DNA from: Flammulina velutipes
Lineage: Eukaryota; Basidiomycota; Agaricomycetes; Agaricales; Physalacriaceae
Assembly: GCA_011800155.1 (NCBI GenBank)
Contig: CM022369.1
Span: forward strand, 2,852,001 to 2,916,000
Reading direction: 5' to 3'
DNA: 64,000 nucleotides
Part shown: piece by piece, positions 21,601 through 34,600 of the stretch
How the letters are laid out: every line of letters begins with the position of its first letter
Numbering within the stretch: position 1 is the stretch's first letter
The notes under the pieces: model-generated
The model's input: only the letters and a program-made list of their open reading frames with translations
Told to the model about the DNA's origin: nothing
The model's database searches: none
Made by a program: the position numbers and the translations under genes

Positions 21601-24600
21601 TCGCTGCCCTTCATCAATAACGAGAACCTAAGAAGATCGTGAGCAAGCTTTCTCGCTATACAGCAACGGGACTGACCTCCCAACGCGGTTGAGCCCTGAA
21701 GACCGTCCCAAAATCCCTACCCAACAACGCTTCATACGTCGTAATCAGAACATGAAACTTGGCCCCCGTAGAGGTGCTTGACTTGTGCTTATGCTTGAGC
21801 TCATACGTCTTGATGATATCCCGAGCTTTGGCCTCGCCGTAGAACGGTACCACACGCAAATTAGGCGCCCATCGCTCAAATTCCCTCACCCAATTCGTAA
21901 TAGTGGAATTGGGCACCACAACTAGCGCAGGGAACGCTTCCCAGGTCGACGCGATCTTGCCAATGAACGTGGCGATTTGGACGGTTTTACCCTTCACGAG
22001 CAAAGGTCAATCCAAAGTCAACATGGAGAGCTATGTACTTACCAGACCCATCTCGTCAGCCAAGATACAAGGCTGCTTGTTCCACCAATTATCGCAAAGC
22101 CAGTTGAAGCCTTCAACTTGAAACGGCATCAGACTGAGCTCTGGCGCTTGGCCTAGTTGTAGTTGATCTGCAGTTTTTATCGCGTGTTGTCGCTTGTACT
22201 CGTTGACGGGGCGGCTCTCGTATAACTCGATGTCTTTAGCGGTGAGCTTCTTGACTTCGACATCGCGTGCAGCAAGGAAGCGCCCCAAAGCAGATTTGAA
22301 GGCGGGATATTTGGGGTCATCCGGACGCGGCGGGGAGTCCCATGTAGCTATACATCAAATTAGCACCCATGTCTCGTACTTGAGCAAGAGTTTGAATAGG
22401 CATACCTTGATCATAAGAAAGCTCGTCCCATTTGCAAAAAGCCCAGACAACCAGTTTGATGTTGTTCACCGAAAACTTCGTCCCCATCCTCTCTTCCCAT
22501 TCCTCGATAGTCTCGAGCAAAAACTCATCCGGTTGCTCGCCATGCTCGAACGCGGCTTCATATTCAGGACCAAAGTGCGTCTCGTCAACGTCCATATCAT
22601 CATCATCCTCATCCTCATCACTGTCCACCCTCTTCGCCTTCTTCTTCCTCCCCTTCCTCGCCTTCTTCTTCTTCATCATGGCAACTTTCCACAGCCTAAC
22701 ATCCAAAACCCGATCAACGGTCTGCCACGCAGGAGGAATCCGACTTTCCGCCTCCGGGCATGGATCCTGAGGAAGAAGCGGCATGGGCTTCGACGACGAC
22801 TCTCTCGAACTCTCTTCGACAACCTCGCCAAATATCGGCGCAGGTTCCTCGATCACTAACTTCTCGACATTTGCTGTCAGAAGCTCGACTTTCGAGCCAC
22901 CGGCGACGAAGTTCTTGAGTTTTCCGGGAGAAGTAGAGAGTAGCCACATGTGCGGAACCCACGTCGTGCGCCGATATCCTCGTTCCTCCCATTTGACGAG
23001 ATACTCGCGGGGGAGGTGGCTTTTGTAGTCGGCGCGACCGGGATCCTCCTCGACGACTGTGGCAGGATACGGTCTCCAAGCGAGGATCTTGTCGAGGCTG
23101 TAGATATAGGAGCTGCAGTCCATACATAGCCAATTCTTCTGGTACGAAGCGGCGATCTGAACCACCTCGTCGTCATCTTCGGTTTTCGGAGGAAGCTCTG
23201 CGTAGTGAGAAAGCCTCTTGCATGTAAAGCAGCGGAAGAGCAATTCGGAGGATGGCTCGATGTTCGTCGGTTTGACGGAGCCTTCCTCGGCACCTTGCGT
23301 CGACTCATCGGGCATTATTGCTACTTCCATGCACGACATGCAGTATCCGCCCTTTATGCACGCGCCTGCAACATAGTCAGTCAGATTCCAGCAATATATG
23401 AGATTTGCGTACCGCAGATAAACTCGGTAGTTTCGTCGATTTCTAGACCAGGTCGCTTCTTGGGACCATCCTTATCGACGTCTCCCTCAGGATTTTTCAT
23501 AATCCAGGCAATCCTCTCCTTTGAACGAACGGCCTTGAGAATCTCATCCCGCTGAGTTTTCGCAAGGCATCCCCAATGCGCAGTGACCGGACACTTGAGG
23601 CTAGACAAACGATTAAAGAAAATATTACTATGTAAAAATTCTGACTTACCACCGAACCCATCCTCCAGCATTGGTGATCCTTTCCACCTCATCCTCGACG
23701 TCGTCAAAATCATCTTCAGACGCTTTCCTCTTTTTCTTGCCCTTTTTCCTCTTAGCCGCATCTATTCTCTTGTGCGATGGATGATGGTGACATTTTTCGC
23801 ATATGTCCCTGTGGGCTCGAAGGGCTGCATCGTCCTCATCGGCTTCACATTCTAGGTCGGCGATGGGGCGGAAGTGGCCGTAAGCGGGGCGTGAAGAAGG
23901 TTTGCGGCGCGCCTGTTTCTTGGGTGCATTCCGTTTGCCAGCCCTTCTCCTGGAAGTCGAATACTCGTACTCGTCTTCATCTTCATCGTCGTCGTCGTCC
24001 TCTTCTTCCTCCTCGTCCTCTTCATAGTCGTCAGCAAGATTGACCTTGAGACCTCTTCGAGTACGAGTTGAACGACGCGTAGTGACATCGTCGTCGGAAG
24101 ACTCGTCGATGGTGTAGAACTTTTTGCTCCTGGTTTTCTTGGGACTGAATGGAAGGGTAGATTGATGAGTGTTCCTTCCTGATCGTCGAGGAGGAGGAGT
24201 CGCGGCGTCGTCAAAGTTGTCGTCGTCGTCGCCAAGGTCTGACTGTTCGGTGTCATCGCCCGACACGACAGCACTAGAAGCGGTCCGTGCGCGTGTCCGT
24301 TGAGGAAGCTTAAGGGTTACAGAGACGCGTGATAGTGGATGAATCTGGCTAGGTATTTTCGTGGGGTCAAATTCCTCCATTTCGCCTGCGGCGCGACGCT
24401 CGACTAGAAGGGACATTTGAATACAGCCATTGTTGAACTAGAGACAACGTACGATAAGCCTTGACCAGCTCAGGGAATTTCTCGGTAAATGCAGCCTTGG
24501 GAAGCTGGGAAAACGCGTCAATATCGCTAGCGTCGCGTCTCGAGTCGTTTAGGCGCGCACCTTGCGGATGATACCTCCCGACAACCGAGCGTAGTAGAAG

Positions 24601-24851
24601 ACTTCGCCGTTCCAGGACCATTCTCCGACGATTTCATCGTACTCGCGCTCCATATCCTGGACCATATTGAATGCTGCGTAGCCCTGCAAGTGCGCTGCCT
24701 TTTCTTCTGTGGTGAGCCTGGGCGGGATCTCGATGTGCACGATGCGATGTATACGCCTTCGCGGCTCCTGCGCAGCAGCTCCAGGCAGCGACGACGACGA
24801 CGGCGACGATAAAGACTGGCTGACCGCAGAGTTCAAAGCCAAATCGTCCAT
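18696..24851 (-). CDS. Mi-2/CHD-type chromatin remodelling ATPase (Mit1-like)
   Basis: Large Snf2-family remodeller, nuclear, of the kind that positions nucleosomes in heterochromatin in fission yeast (Mit1). It starts at [11 protein letters not shown] (24851). In order: a short region [18 protein letters not shown], an acidic/basic low-complexity stretch, Cys/His zinc-finger modules ([53 protein letters not shown]), a chromodomain-like segment ([17 protein letters not shown]), then the ATPase: [20 protein letters not shown] with [10 protein letters not shown] (Walker A), [11 protein letters not shown] (DEGQ instead of the usual DExH), [17 protein letters not shown], and [17 protein letters not shown]. 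The helicase C-lobe follows through many small exons. The C-terminus has two more zinc-knuckle-like motifs ([31 protein letters not shown]) and ends VIELD. About 20 introns. Confidence 0.9.
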
Positions 24852-24952
24852 CGTTGAAGAAAACAACCCTTTGGATTTCCTCACGCTTTCTAATTGTGGC
24901 AAACATGAACAAGCAAAAGCTAAGTATTGAGTATTCGATCTTCTACAGCTAA

Positions 24953-26082
24953 TTACACGTCCAAAAGCTCTCGAATCCATCTAATGCACGGTTCGGCCGC
25001 CTGTGAGCTGTGGTCTAGGTATTGCGGTCAATTTGGCACATAAAATATTATGGACGCCACAACGTACTGATAGGGAAAGAGTGCGGAACGTCGTTGGCAA
25101 GGCATAGGTGGTCAGACGGCCCCGTAAAACGGGAAATAATGTAGTCTCTGTGAGACCCAACCCATCCATCTTCGCCGGCAAAGAACATCCGCAACCGTTC
25201 GGCGTGGGCATTCATCAGCTCAATATCCAGGTCGAGAATCATCGTCATTTCGTCGTGCGACGTAACGAGACACGCACGAACAGCCTTCGACGATCCTACC
25301 AAGCTCTTCAGTGTTTGCAACTGATGAGGTGGCCAGTCCCATTGGAACAGGCGGAGGACTGAGATGGGAAGAAACCTCCCGAGGAACGTGAGATTGGTGA
25401 TGATAGTGCGCGGGAACGGGTGGAATAGCCACTGCATGAACAGTAAACATCAATGCATCTGGAGAGATGAATCCCTTACCGCGACCTTTCGACCGTTGGG
25501 GGTGTCACGGATATGTCGGATAGTTGGGGTCATGAATATCAAGCCAGTAAGCCTATTGGCGCGCTGCTTTAGGAGCTATAGGGCTAGAGTAAGCCACCGT
25601 CAGAGTACCAAAGACAGTTTGTTACCTGTAACGATATCCAGCAGCCCATACTGTGTGCAATGAGAATGACTTTGGCTTGCGGAAACGACGCGACCAGTGC
25701 GTCGAGTGCTTCAAGAGCACTATCAACCTGAACAGAAAAGTCGCAACGCGTGAATGGCAGGCCAGCAGTGTGTCCTAGATGAGCATGTGCAAAGACGGCT
25801 AGGTTATCCAATTTACACTGTTGCTGTATTTCGGTGAAAAAGTCGAGGTAGAAATCCACCAGGCCAGGATTGCCTGCGCACTGTCAGAGCGCGACCTCGA
25901 CAGAGATTGAGCATACCGGGAACGAAGAAGAGAACAGTGTCCGGCTGTTTTCCGGCGAGTGTAGGCCACCAGAGAGCGTGAGCATCGCCATGAAGAGATT
26001 CATGGTGAAAGACAGCATTGAGGCAGGGGAATTTCGTAGGATGAAGTCGAGCAAGTGGTGATAGAAAGGACGGAAGAGACAT
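24953..26082 (-). CDS. lipid droplet-associated hydrolase (LDAH-like)
   Basis: Alpha/beta hydrolase of the LDAH/UPF0554 family, which in animals associates with lipid droplets. The start MSLPSFLSPLARLHP leads to TVLFFVPG, and the next exon gives NPGLVDFYLDFF, the diagnostic NPGL segment. The nucleophile Ser is in LIAHSMGCW. Later exons give GLIFMTPTIRHI and DEMTMILDLDIEL. The last exon, joined by a TAG acceptor, reads NHSSQAAEPCIRWIRELL and ends DV. An overlapping frame starting at 26120 gives a different N-terminus and is less consistent with the family. The stop lies only 101 bases before the remodeller start, on the same strand. Confidence 0.82.
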
Positions 26083-26586
26083 TGTTTGGTGCCATCAACA
26101 ACTTGGACAGCGACAGTCATGTAGTACGCTCAACAACATCCGACTTTGTAAACGCAGACTCTCTACGGCGGATCCCAACTACGACGTAGATCTATCCATA
26201 CATCTCGACTACATTATCGACAAGGCGGCCTACCCTCAAGGTTTATGGCTTCTTGCCGGACTACATTTCGGTTCAAACACTCCCCTTGATTCCGCCAGAG
26301 TTACCGCCGCACAAACAACGCCCCAAGTCCTGACTACGACCTGGATCATCTCCTTGTTACATCTCATTTGAGTCTCCGTAGACCTCACACTGGTCGAGGT
26401 ACTTTATCAGACTGACGTTCGTTACTCGACGCGGAACGCGATAGGAAGTTGGCGTATCTTCACGTCTGCATACTAGCTGCTTCTGGCAACTGTCAAAGCA
26501 GATTCTCACGGGACGCTTCTCTCACGCTTCTCTCTCTTTCTTTCCTTTGCGCTCTCAACACGCATCTCACTCAAAGCATCTCCTCA
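26083..26586. promoter_or_regulatory. divergent upstream region, LDAH / membrane protein
   Basis: About 500 bases between two divergent genes. No coding signal; pyrimidine-rich tract just before the 26587 start, as is common in fungal promoters. Confidence 0.5.
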
Positions 26587-27728
26587 ATGTCGTCCCCGCA
26601 ACTTGAAGACGCCATGTTTTCCCAGGAAGATATTCCACTACTGTGCTCGCAGACGTCCAAGATCGACATAGGCGACACCGTCTTGCAACGTCTCCTCCAG
26701 CAACAGGTGCTCTATTCCATCTACGGAGAAGATCTACGCGTGCACAACAGCTCCATGGTCAGTCTCGGAGCAGAGATGCAGAATATCTTCGTGTCATACG
26801 ACGACGCATGGGAGAATATTCCTTCGCTGTAAGTCCCTTCTCGCTGGCGTTTCTTTTCTCACGCGTCCCTCACAGCTTCAGCGCGTCTTACCGAGACACG
26901 CTCGAAAGGATACTCTGCACCCTCCGTTTTTCGCACATCATCGGAAGAAAGGCGTCCCACATCCTTCCGAGGGTCGTGGCGCAGCTGGACCTTCAGAACC
27001 TCAGTCCCGACATACAGAGGCAGGTAAACGCACTGCGCGCGCTCATCCGAAGAGAGCTCCGTCTTTTATTTCGCGACCAGACGCTGTTGCCTGCTGTATG
27101 CTCTTCTTCGTTTTGTAGGGCACTTTCTGACGCGTGGCACATTAGGATATAAGCACTACCAAGACCTACCGGTTGATTATACACGTCGGCGCCTGGCGTT
27201 CCCTCGCTGTCATTCCGATGGGATTCATGGCCTTTCTGGTATCATCCGTTGCTAGGACCCCCTTGAATACACTGTACTGGTCGATTGGGACTGCTCTCTG
27301 GGTTCTTTGTGTCGGTTTGATCGCCTGGATCTTCACAGGTATGAGCATCCACACGCTATATGCTCTCTCCTAATTCTCAAATCAACTAGGACACGACCGT
27401 GCCGCCTGGCTGCGTAACATTAATACGACATTTGAAGACGCGGAACGGTGTATTGTTCATCATCTCGACGGGTTCAGGCGCCTCAACGACCTTTTGGATG
27501 CCATCTCAAGCGGAACTCCCTTGAACACGATGGATGAAGAAAACCAGATGTTTCTCAGGCGCTTCACAGCAGATGTACGTTTTCGAGTTCTTGGCCTCCT
27601 GAACGGATCCTGATGCATTGGACAGTACCTCTCCGGTTGGACACATGTACCGCGGATATTGAGCACGACGAGAATTGATTCGGGGTTCCTTCCGGGTTAT
27701 CTGTGGCACTTGGAGGACGAAACGTAGA
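26587..27728 (+). CDS. hypothetical two-pass membrane protein
   Basis: Five or so exons. N-terminal half is helical and soluble (MSSPQLEDAMFSQEDIP, then DTLERILCTLRFSHIIGRKA and LSPDIQRQVNALRALIRREL). Exon 3 contains two hydrophobic segments, AVIPMGFMAFLVSSVA and IGTALWVLCVGLIAWIF. The rest is GHDRAAWLRNINTTFEDAER through ISSGTPLNTMDEEN, and a final exon YLSGWTHVPRILSTTR to LEDET. The topology suggests a membrane-anchored protein with cytosolic helical domains. The family resembles small Agaricomycete-restricted hypothetical proteins; no function can be named. Confidence 0.65.
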
Positions 27729-27906
27729 CGTCTCCAGACTACCAGCTGGAGCTGCTGTGTACAACTGAAATAAAAATATTCCGCAGACGATCTTGTACAT
27801 TCGTTCGCCGATGATTATTTCGACTAAGATTTGATTTGTGGCGCATAGATCACATGTTCGGCTACAACCCAGCCAACTAGTAGCCCCTTTATAGGTGTCC
27901 ACAGCT

Positions 27907-28878
27907 ATGGACACCCATGTAAGTAGCACAGTCTATTAGCCTCCGGAATGCTGACTGCAAGTACAGACAATAGCCCTTACATTGATGCGTTCGGTGACAG
28001 ATACCCACAACAAGCGCCCTTGTATTGTCGTTTATCACTTTTCAAATTTCGCTCAATCGTGGCCGGTTTCTTCTATCACTTATTCTTGGGATTCAAGGAA
28101 TGTCTCGCGTTGTGCTTCACAGACCAGGCCGCGCTCTTACCGCCCACACACGACGCACATATACTGCTCGATAATGAAACATATAATAAGGATGCCAAGA
28201 TGCTGCAGGCGTCTATCCGGAACGTACTCGCATCATCCGAGTCTACCGCCAAAGATCTACACGATCTGGAGACAGTCTTCATCTCCCAACTTCGCAGCGC
28301 GGCCGGCCTGGGATCCTACATCAACGCCGTCTATCCTGGTTCTAGCAAATGCATGGGCCTTATACGAGATATCCCAACGGCCCTCACACACCTCATCGCG
28401 AAAGTCAGCAAGGCAGCAAACTCTTTCGCCGAGTTCGGTCACTGCCTGCTGGATTTCCATCGTGGCGTACGGGATTTTGGGGGACTCCTGCGATGTCGGA
28501 ACAGCTCATGTTCAAATTGGAAGACTCCATCTGTATACTGGGGCGAACTATCTTCTACCTGACCGGCCCCGATGAGTCCCGTTCTGGGATGTGGCTCGAG
28601 TTCTACAAGAAGCCTCCACCTGTCGATCTTCCTCGTCGTAAGTATTTTTCTTCTTATTTTATACAAGCTTTTATATCCAACAATCTCATAGCTGTTCTTG
28701 GTGATGAAGATCCTTGTGCGTATACTCAAGCTGACTTGTTTGCATACTTGCGACTAATTCAATCTCCTATAGGCAAGTCCCAAATGGAAATTATTTTCTG
28801 GCTTATTGCCACATCGAGAGGCTAGCGGAGCAGAAGGAGAAAAAGCTGGGCACCTCTCTTAAATTGTCTGTGCGATGA
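27907..28878 (+). pseudogene. G-type family copy with two frameshifts
   Basis: Exon 1 MDTH (27907-27918) is followed by the phase-0 intron GTAAGT...TACAG. The frame TIALTLMRSVTDTHNK then shifts; the core APLYCRLSLFKFRSIVAGF to FGHCLLDFHRGVRDFGG is in another frame, and one more shift occurs in the GGGGGA run near 28480, after which MFKLEDSICILGRTIFYL continues. Later exons are intact: PVLGDEDPC and a tail NGNYFLAYCHIERLAEQKE. Two frameshifts indicate a pseudogene, but the splice sites and 3' exons are well preserved, so the decay may be recent. Confidence 0.78.
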
Positions 28879-29208
28879 CTGTGACCGACATACTCTGTTC
28901 GGTAACGCTTGATACGATAATCCTTCCGGATTGGTTGGACTGATGAATGGGAACGTGAGGGAGCCAGTGTCAATGCTTGTGATGATTAGGTGGGACTAAC
29001 AGCAACCTAATTCCCTACTGTTCTATTGCGCCATCGAAAGGGGAACTTTGATGCGACAACCAAATTCAAAGAATTAACGTATGCGCCACAGTGTAAACCT
29101 TACATGTGTATTAAACAGTATTGTAAATTTATATCCTCCGGTGTAATGTATATATTAGCTTGAACATATAGATAGCGCTATACAGCGTAGGATGTGCTGT
29201 ACTGATAC

Positions 29209-30264
29209 CTAGAAGGGAGCATGTGAAGTGGACAACACTTTCTTCGCCGCTGCCTCTCTTATCTGGCATGCAAACACAGTCGCATCGGAAAACATGTCTG
29301 ATGTCACATCGCCCTCAAAGTCGTCGTCGTCATTATGGAAAGGGTCTAAGCCAGAGAAAATCAATTCAAAACAATCAAGACAGAGTTCGTCAGACGCACG
29401 ATGAGTTGGCTGTAAATCTGCACAGACGTCAAGTATCCTTCAAGACCAATAGATAAACGAAGGGACGTACGATAGGGAACAAAAGTTATTGGAGGATTCG
29501 GGAAGTATTTCAGCCACTTTGTCGAACGATCCTCCTCGACCCCGGCGAAGAAGAGGGAATTGGTCAGCTCCACGATACACATATCGAGGTGCCGCAGTAC
29601 CTGGTGAAGATCTAATAGCACCGAAGGCGTCGCCCACGCGAAATCGCGTACGCCCCGATGAAATTCTAGTAAGCTACGAGCGAACTTGATATAGCAGCTC
29701 GCAGTCTCCTGGAGTTCCTGGACCAGCTTCGTGAACAACGCAGGAAGGTCGCGTGCCAGAACAATAAAACTAGGGAAGACGACGTGAACGATGGGAGATG
29801 CCAATCCACCTGCGTCGGAGAGTTTGGAGATGAAGACAGTCTCCAACTCTTGAAAAATCTTAGCGCTGGACTCAATATAGTCCGTCATGACCTCGATAGA
29901 GGCCAGTACTTCGCCATTGCACTTGGAGTAAGCTTCGTTATTGAGTGGTAGATGGCCTGGGTGCGCGGGCGGTAAGAGCGCAGCCAGGTCCATGCAGCAT
30001 AGAGTGTGACAATCGTTGTACGCCAATAGTAGGTGATTTGAAAAACCATCTGTAGTCGAGCGGAATTTCCAAAGAGATGAGCGGCAGCGCGAGGGCGCCA
30101 CACGATGGATGCTGGCAATAATCTGGTGGTTGCGACGGGAGTATAGTGCCTCAGCGTTGAGAATATCAGAGGCAAGACAGCTTAACGCCAGGATTTCAGC
30201 CTATTAATATTTTCAGGGAGGTTGAAAAGGAATGAAGAGAGGTACCGACCGTGGTATCCTGCAT
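29209..30264 (-). CDS. C-type family member, near-identical inverted copy
   Basis: Mirror copy of the 16320-17380 gene. Start MQDTT, same exon plan. Exon 2 differs from its sister at only about one residue in 220 (His for Arg in YNDCHTL). The last exon has diverged: SDATVFACQIREAAAKK and the ending STSHAPF replace TTFACRIREAEVKK and PQAH. All splice sites needed are present (exon 3 donor GTGCGT instead of GTACGT). It appears intact. It is divergent from the broken A-type copy at 30370. Function unknown. Confidence 0.72.
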
Positions 30265-30369
30265 TCCGTTTAAAATTTTAGTGGCCTAAGTTCAATGTAT
30301 TTCGACCATGATGGGATAACAACGAGAGTCGATTCGGAGGCACGGACCGGCACGCCACTTTAAACCTCG
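30265..30369. promoter_or_regulatory. divergent promoter, second A/C pair
   Basis: Counterpart of 16216-16319, 105 bases long. Confidence 0.5.
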
Positions 30370-31263
30370 ATGTCTCAATATTCCGAGGAATGCGACGTGG
30401 GTGTTATTCCTGTCACAAGTATACTACTGACCCTCTACAGAGATTCATGAGCAATTTGTATACCCTTCTCAAAAAATTCCAAGCTGCTGTGGATCTATAC
30501 TACTTCAACACCTGTGTTCTCCTCTCAGGGGTTCATGCAGTTGCCCCGTTAGCCTGTTGCAAGTCTATGCGTCGAATTCGCTCATCCACATTCAAATTCA
30601 TACAATCCCTCCAAACGGCCATTCGTGCGTGTATGTCAGTCCGGCAGGCTCTGTACAAGACCCCTTTGACGCCACTTTGCTTGAATCATTCCAATCAATC
30701 ATTTCCGCCATAATCAGCGCCGCATAGTTGACTACCCAAGTCCTGCACGAACTGGAGCCTGTTCTCATTGCGGTGAAGCTGTCTTCCTGTCCTACGTGCA
30801 GTCCTTTTTCACAAAGTCGACTCATCGTACGCGCGTCGCAGACGACATACCGCTCGTTATCGAACGCCTCATCGAACAGGTTTCGAAGGCGGAAGGCTGC
30901 ATTGACACTTTCGGCCAACATTTAGTCGCCTTCCATCAGGATAAACGAGCCTTTGGGTGGAATTCCGGTGACCCCGCCAAGTGGGCGTTACCAGAAGATG
31001 AAGCGGAACTCGGTATGAGTATGTTCGAATGCGTAGCGGACGTCGATTTGCGTGTCGACGTGCTGCGCTCTGTCAGCGAGGAACGCTTCTATGGCTGCAT
31101 TGAAAGGTTGCGAGATACACAATGCACGTCGCTACTCCCCTCACGATTCGGATCCTTACTGATGTTTGTTACAGTGATGCGCTCTGAGCAACGCGATGTA
31201 GAAGCAAGGAAACTCGCCGGCTGGACCGCTTTAGCTAGACAACCTGTACTTCTTTTTGTCTAA
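30370..31263 (+). pseudogene. broken A-type family copy
   Basis: Sister of the 15338-16215 gene, about 75 % identical in protein by eye. Three lesions relative to it: a 4-nt loss near 30661 (ACAAGACCCC against ACAAGCCTGACCCC) shifts the frame; a CAG codon became TAG near 30726; and a 10-nt loss near 30776 removes the codons for IRSES. Downstream the frame is open again (QSFFTKSTHRTRVADD to the end LLFV). The start and first intron are preserved. Confidence 0.85.
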
Positions 31264-31605
31264 TTAAAGCAAACGTCGATACGGAAGTGAAAGTCATTTT
31301 TTTGGCGTGAACATGTTCGCATTGTATTGTGTTTGGCCGGAGTATCGACGCTTGCACCAAGCATCCAATTTAATAAGGCTAGGTTTATGTAGCTTTGAGG
31401 TACAACGCGCCGTACGACTATGTAATCGAGTCTTGAAGGCAGGCTGATCTAACAATCCATCTTGGTTTTTGGAAAAGGACGGGACTATGATGTTGAGAAA
31501 GACACCGTTCATTTGGGTGGGATTGGGTATTATTATTTCTGCAGTGAGCAAGTCAAAGTAGTATGTAGTGACCAAACACCATCAACACTTTTGGCAGCGA
31601 CGGTC
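31264..31605. promoter_or_regulatory. upstream region of SEC8, duplicated at 15158-15337
   Basis: The part from about 31430 to 31605 aligns with 15300-15158 on the minus strand at lower identity than the exon that follows. It should contain the SEC8 promoter. Confidence 0.55.
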
Positions 31606-34600
31606 ATGTCGCGGGCGCCTCCGTTTCCTACTCGTCGCGGTCGCTCGCCGTCGGTGACAAACGGTACTTCAAATATATCTGCGCCAATAATGTCTGCGTC
31701 AGGGATGCCAACGAGGCCTTTACAGATCTCCCGACCTCCATCTGTATCGCGACCAACGACGCCGAGCAATAATTCTTCTAGGATGCCACCGCCGAACACA
31801 GCAGCTATAGGGCCATCCAGGCCACAGAGATCCGAACTCAGAAATCGAGCGTCGAATATTTCAGACTCGGACAGAGCATCGACTTCGTTCAGAGACAGCA
31901 TGAGCACAACGCGCTCCGACGTATCTCTGGCCTCTCGTTCTCGCAACGCATATCCAAGTACTTCATCGTCGCCCAGGACGACTCCGCAGCGTCCTCGAAA
32001 TGCTCGGAGTGCTGAAGTGGATGAGCCTCCTCCAGCAGCGCTGTCCTCCGTCCTTACTGCCTTTCGATCGGCTGGGCGCCAGCGGGCCATGACCAATGGC
32101 AGCGACGACTTTGACTACCAGCGGGAACGGCAAATGGAGCAGGAGGCAGAACGACAGCGACAGCAGCGAATTCGAGAGAAAGTTCCCGGGCGCAGAGTCA
32201 ATGGCAAGGCGAGGGCTGGTGACATTGATGGTGCGCTCGTTTCATTCTCTAATTGGACACGGTGCTCATTCCACCAGCTATATTGGACCAGATTCGGGAC
32301 GAATGGGAGTTTGTAATTGACCCAGATGTACGCGGAAAGTGTTACTTGCCTCCGCCACTGCTCACATTCATGCTCAGTTCAATCCCGTCGATCTCGCGCT
32401 GCAACTACTGGACGAATCCTCAGTCGGCAAGGACATTGACTCCTTTCATCGGACAAAGAAGATGCTATCCCATGCTCTCAAAGGGTCCGTCGACAGTAAG
32501 AGAATTCCCCGCTAATTGTGCGGCTGTCCTTGACCCGGCATTCAGAACATTACCAGGCTTTTGCATCGGCGCTTCCTCACCATGCCAACCTCATCAACAA
32601 CCTTACCGCTACGCAAACCCAGATCGAAGAAACCCGTGCCGCGCTGCAAGAATCCAAAGAGGCCCTGGGAAGCAAACGCGCAGATCTCGTTCAACTATGG
32701 TCTAGGGGGCAAACGTTGGAAGAGATGATGAGGCTGCTGGACCAGATGTGAGCTCCCTCTATTGTTCCCTGCACCCATGTCAATCTGACTGCCCCCCCAG
32801 AGAACATCTGAAATCCATACCGGACATGCTAGAAACACTAATGTCTGAAAAACGGTTATTGCAAGCATCTGTGATGCTAGTCCGCAGCCTCAAGATTATC
32901 AACAAGCCTGAGATGATGGAGATAGGTGCCGTGGCTGACCTGCGGAGCTACCTCGTCAACCAAGAGACGGTATTTCCATCTTTCATTCGGTTTCGACGAG
33001 GTCCTCAACTTTGACCAGGCGTTACGAGAAATTTTGACAGATGAGCTCCATAATCATCTCTACCTCAAGTCTTTCCTTTGCGACTCTCGATGGGCGGCGT
33101 ATACACCCAACCAGCGTGCATGCAAGTTATTTCGACCGATTTAGAATTATAGGCTGATTGTTTGCAGTCCCAATGCTTGAATTTGAGAACGAGGGGGTGC
33201 CACTTGCCATTCAACCTTTCGAATCTCCATCCTCTGCCACTCCACAACGATCACGTCTGGCTCGTTACCTTCATGAGCTGGCATTGCGTCCTAATGATCC
33301 CCCGCACGACCTGGACGATCCTAATGCGAAGCCGGATGTATCGACACCCGCCGTAACAAATGTCGCTTCTTCTTTGTCTTCATTAAACCCCGAAGCCGAC
33401 TCTTTCTCATACATGGAGACTGTTCTGGAATCACTTGCCGTACTCAGTCGCCTCGGCAGTGCGCTTGATATCGTCGCACAGCGTGTCTCTGTCGAGATCT
33501 TCAACCTGGTCGAGACGACATTGGAAGAAGTGTCTGAACGTGCTGAATATGGTCGACGTGGATCAGTGTACACCATCCTTGGTGGTCATTCCAGGACCGA
33601 GGGTGTCTATACTTTTGCCGGTGTGGATAGCGCTGCATTAGCAACGAAGATGGGGATGAAGACATATCTGAATCCGTCTTGTCTACGGCTATCGGCACTG
33701 GAGTCGAGCGCAAAACAAGTCGAATTGGAGGTGTTGAAGGATTTCTTCTGGACACTCTATTCGAAAATGGATGCGGTTGCGCAGGGTTTGAGGGTTGTTT
33801 ATGAGGTGGCGAACAGGATTGGGTCTGTGAGTGAATTGTATTTCATTGAATGAAATGGATGCTGATGTCCGTCTTGTTAGCGACGTGATTTCAAGGATGC
33901 ATCTGGAGCCAAACCGGGTGCTTTGTTTCCACTAACGGATATTTGGATATCTATCGAGGCTGAAGTAAGTTGTAAGTCGTGCAGAGGTATATTTGCTGAT
34001 ACTTACAATAGATACGAACTTTGCTGTATGATTACCTAACGAACGAAGAACAAGGTGCGGCGTCTGGTCGGAATCCTGTCTCTTCGATCAACGAGATACT
34101 TCGCGATGGGCGGTTCACACGAGATAAGACAAAGGTAAGCCCGCATGCTACTTCATTGTGAATCTCAATTCACCGATTTCAGGCTGTCTTCCGTTTTGCA
34201 GATACTGATGTCAAACTCATGACCAAAGTTTTGCGACCTCACGAAGCAGAGCTCACGCGAGTTATAAAGGACACAATGCCTGGGCTGGTGCAGGGCGCTG
34301 CAGAGACGAGTGTCCAAGCTACGTTATCCAACGTTGGCACGGACGACCGACTTCAGGGCACGACCCAGCATCATCGCCTGTTGATCGAGCCGGATACTTT
34401 CCATGTTGCGGTCTTGTTTGAGCCGACGCTGGCCTTTTTGTCTCGGGTGGAACACACTCTACCTTCGGGTATCGAGTCGACTAGAGATTCGAGTACCGTC
34501 CTAGACGAGTTTGTGCTGAAGGTGTATTTGCCGCAGTTGGAGGAGAAAGTTGAAACCTTGTTCCACCAGGCTGTCACTGGTAGATTCCATTCCATCTGCT

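Noticed and set aside
26083..26120. Upstream start for the LDAH gene giving MTVAVQVVDG
   Set aside because: This frame does not lead into the family's VPGNPGL segment; the frame from 26082 does.
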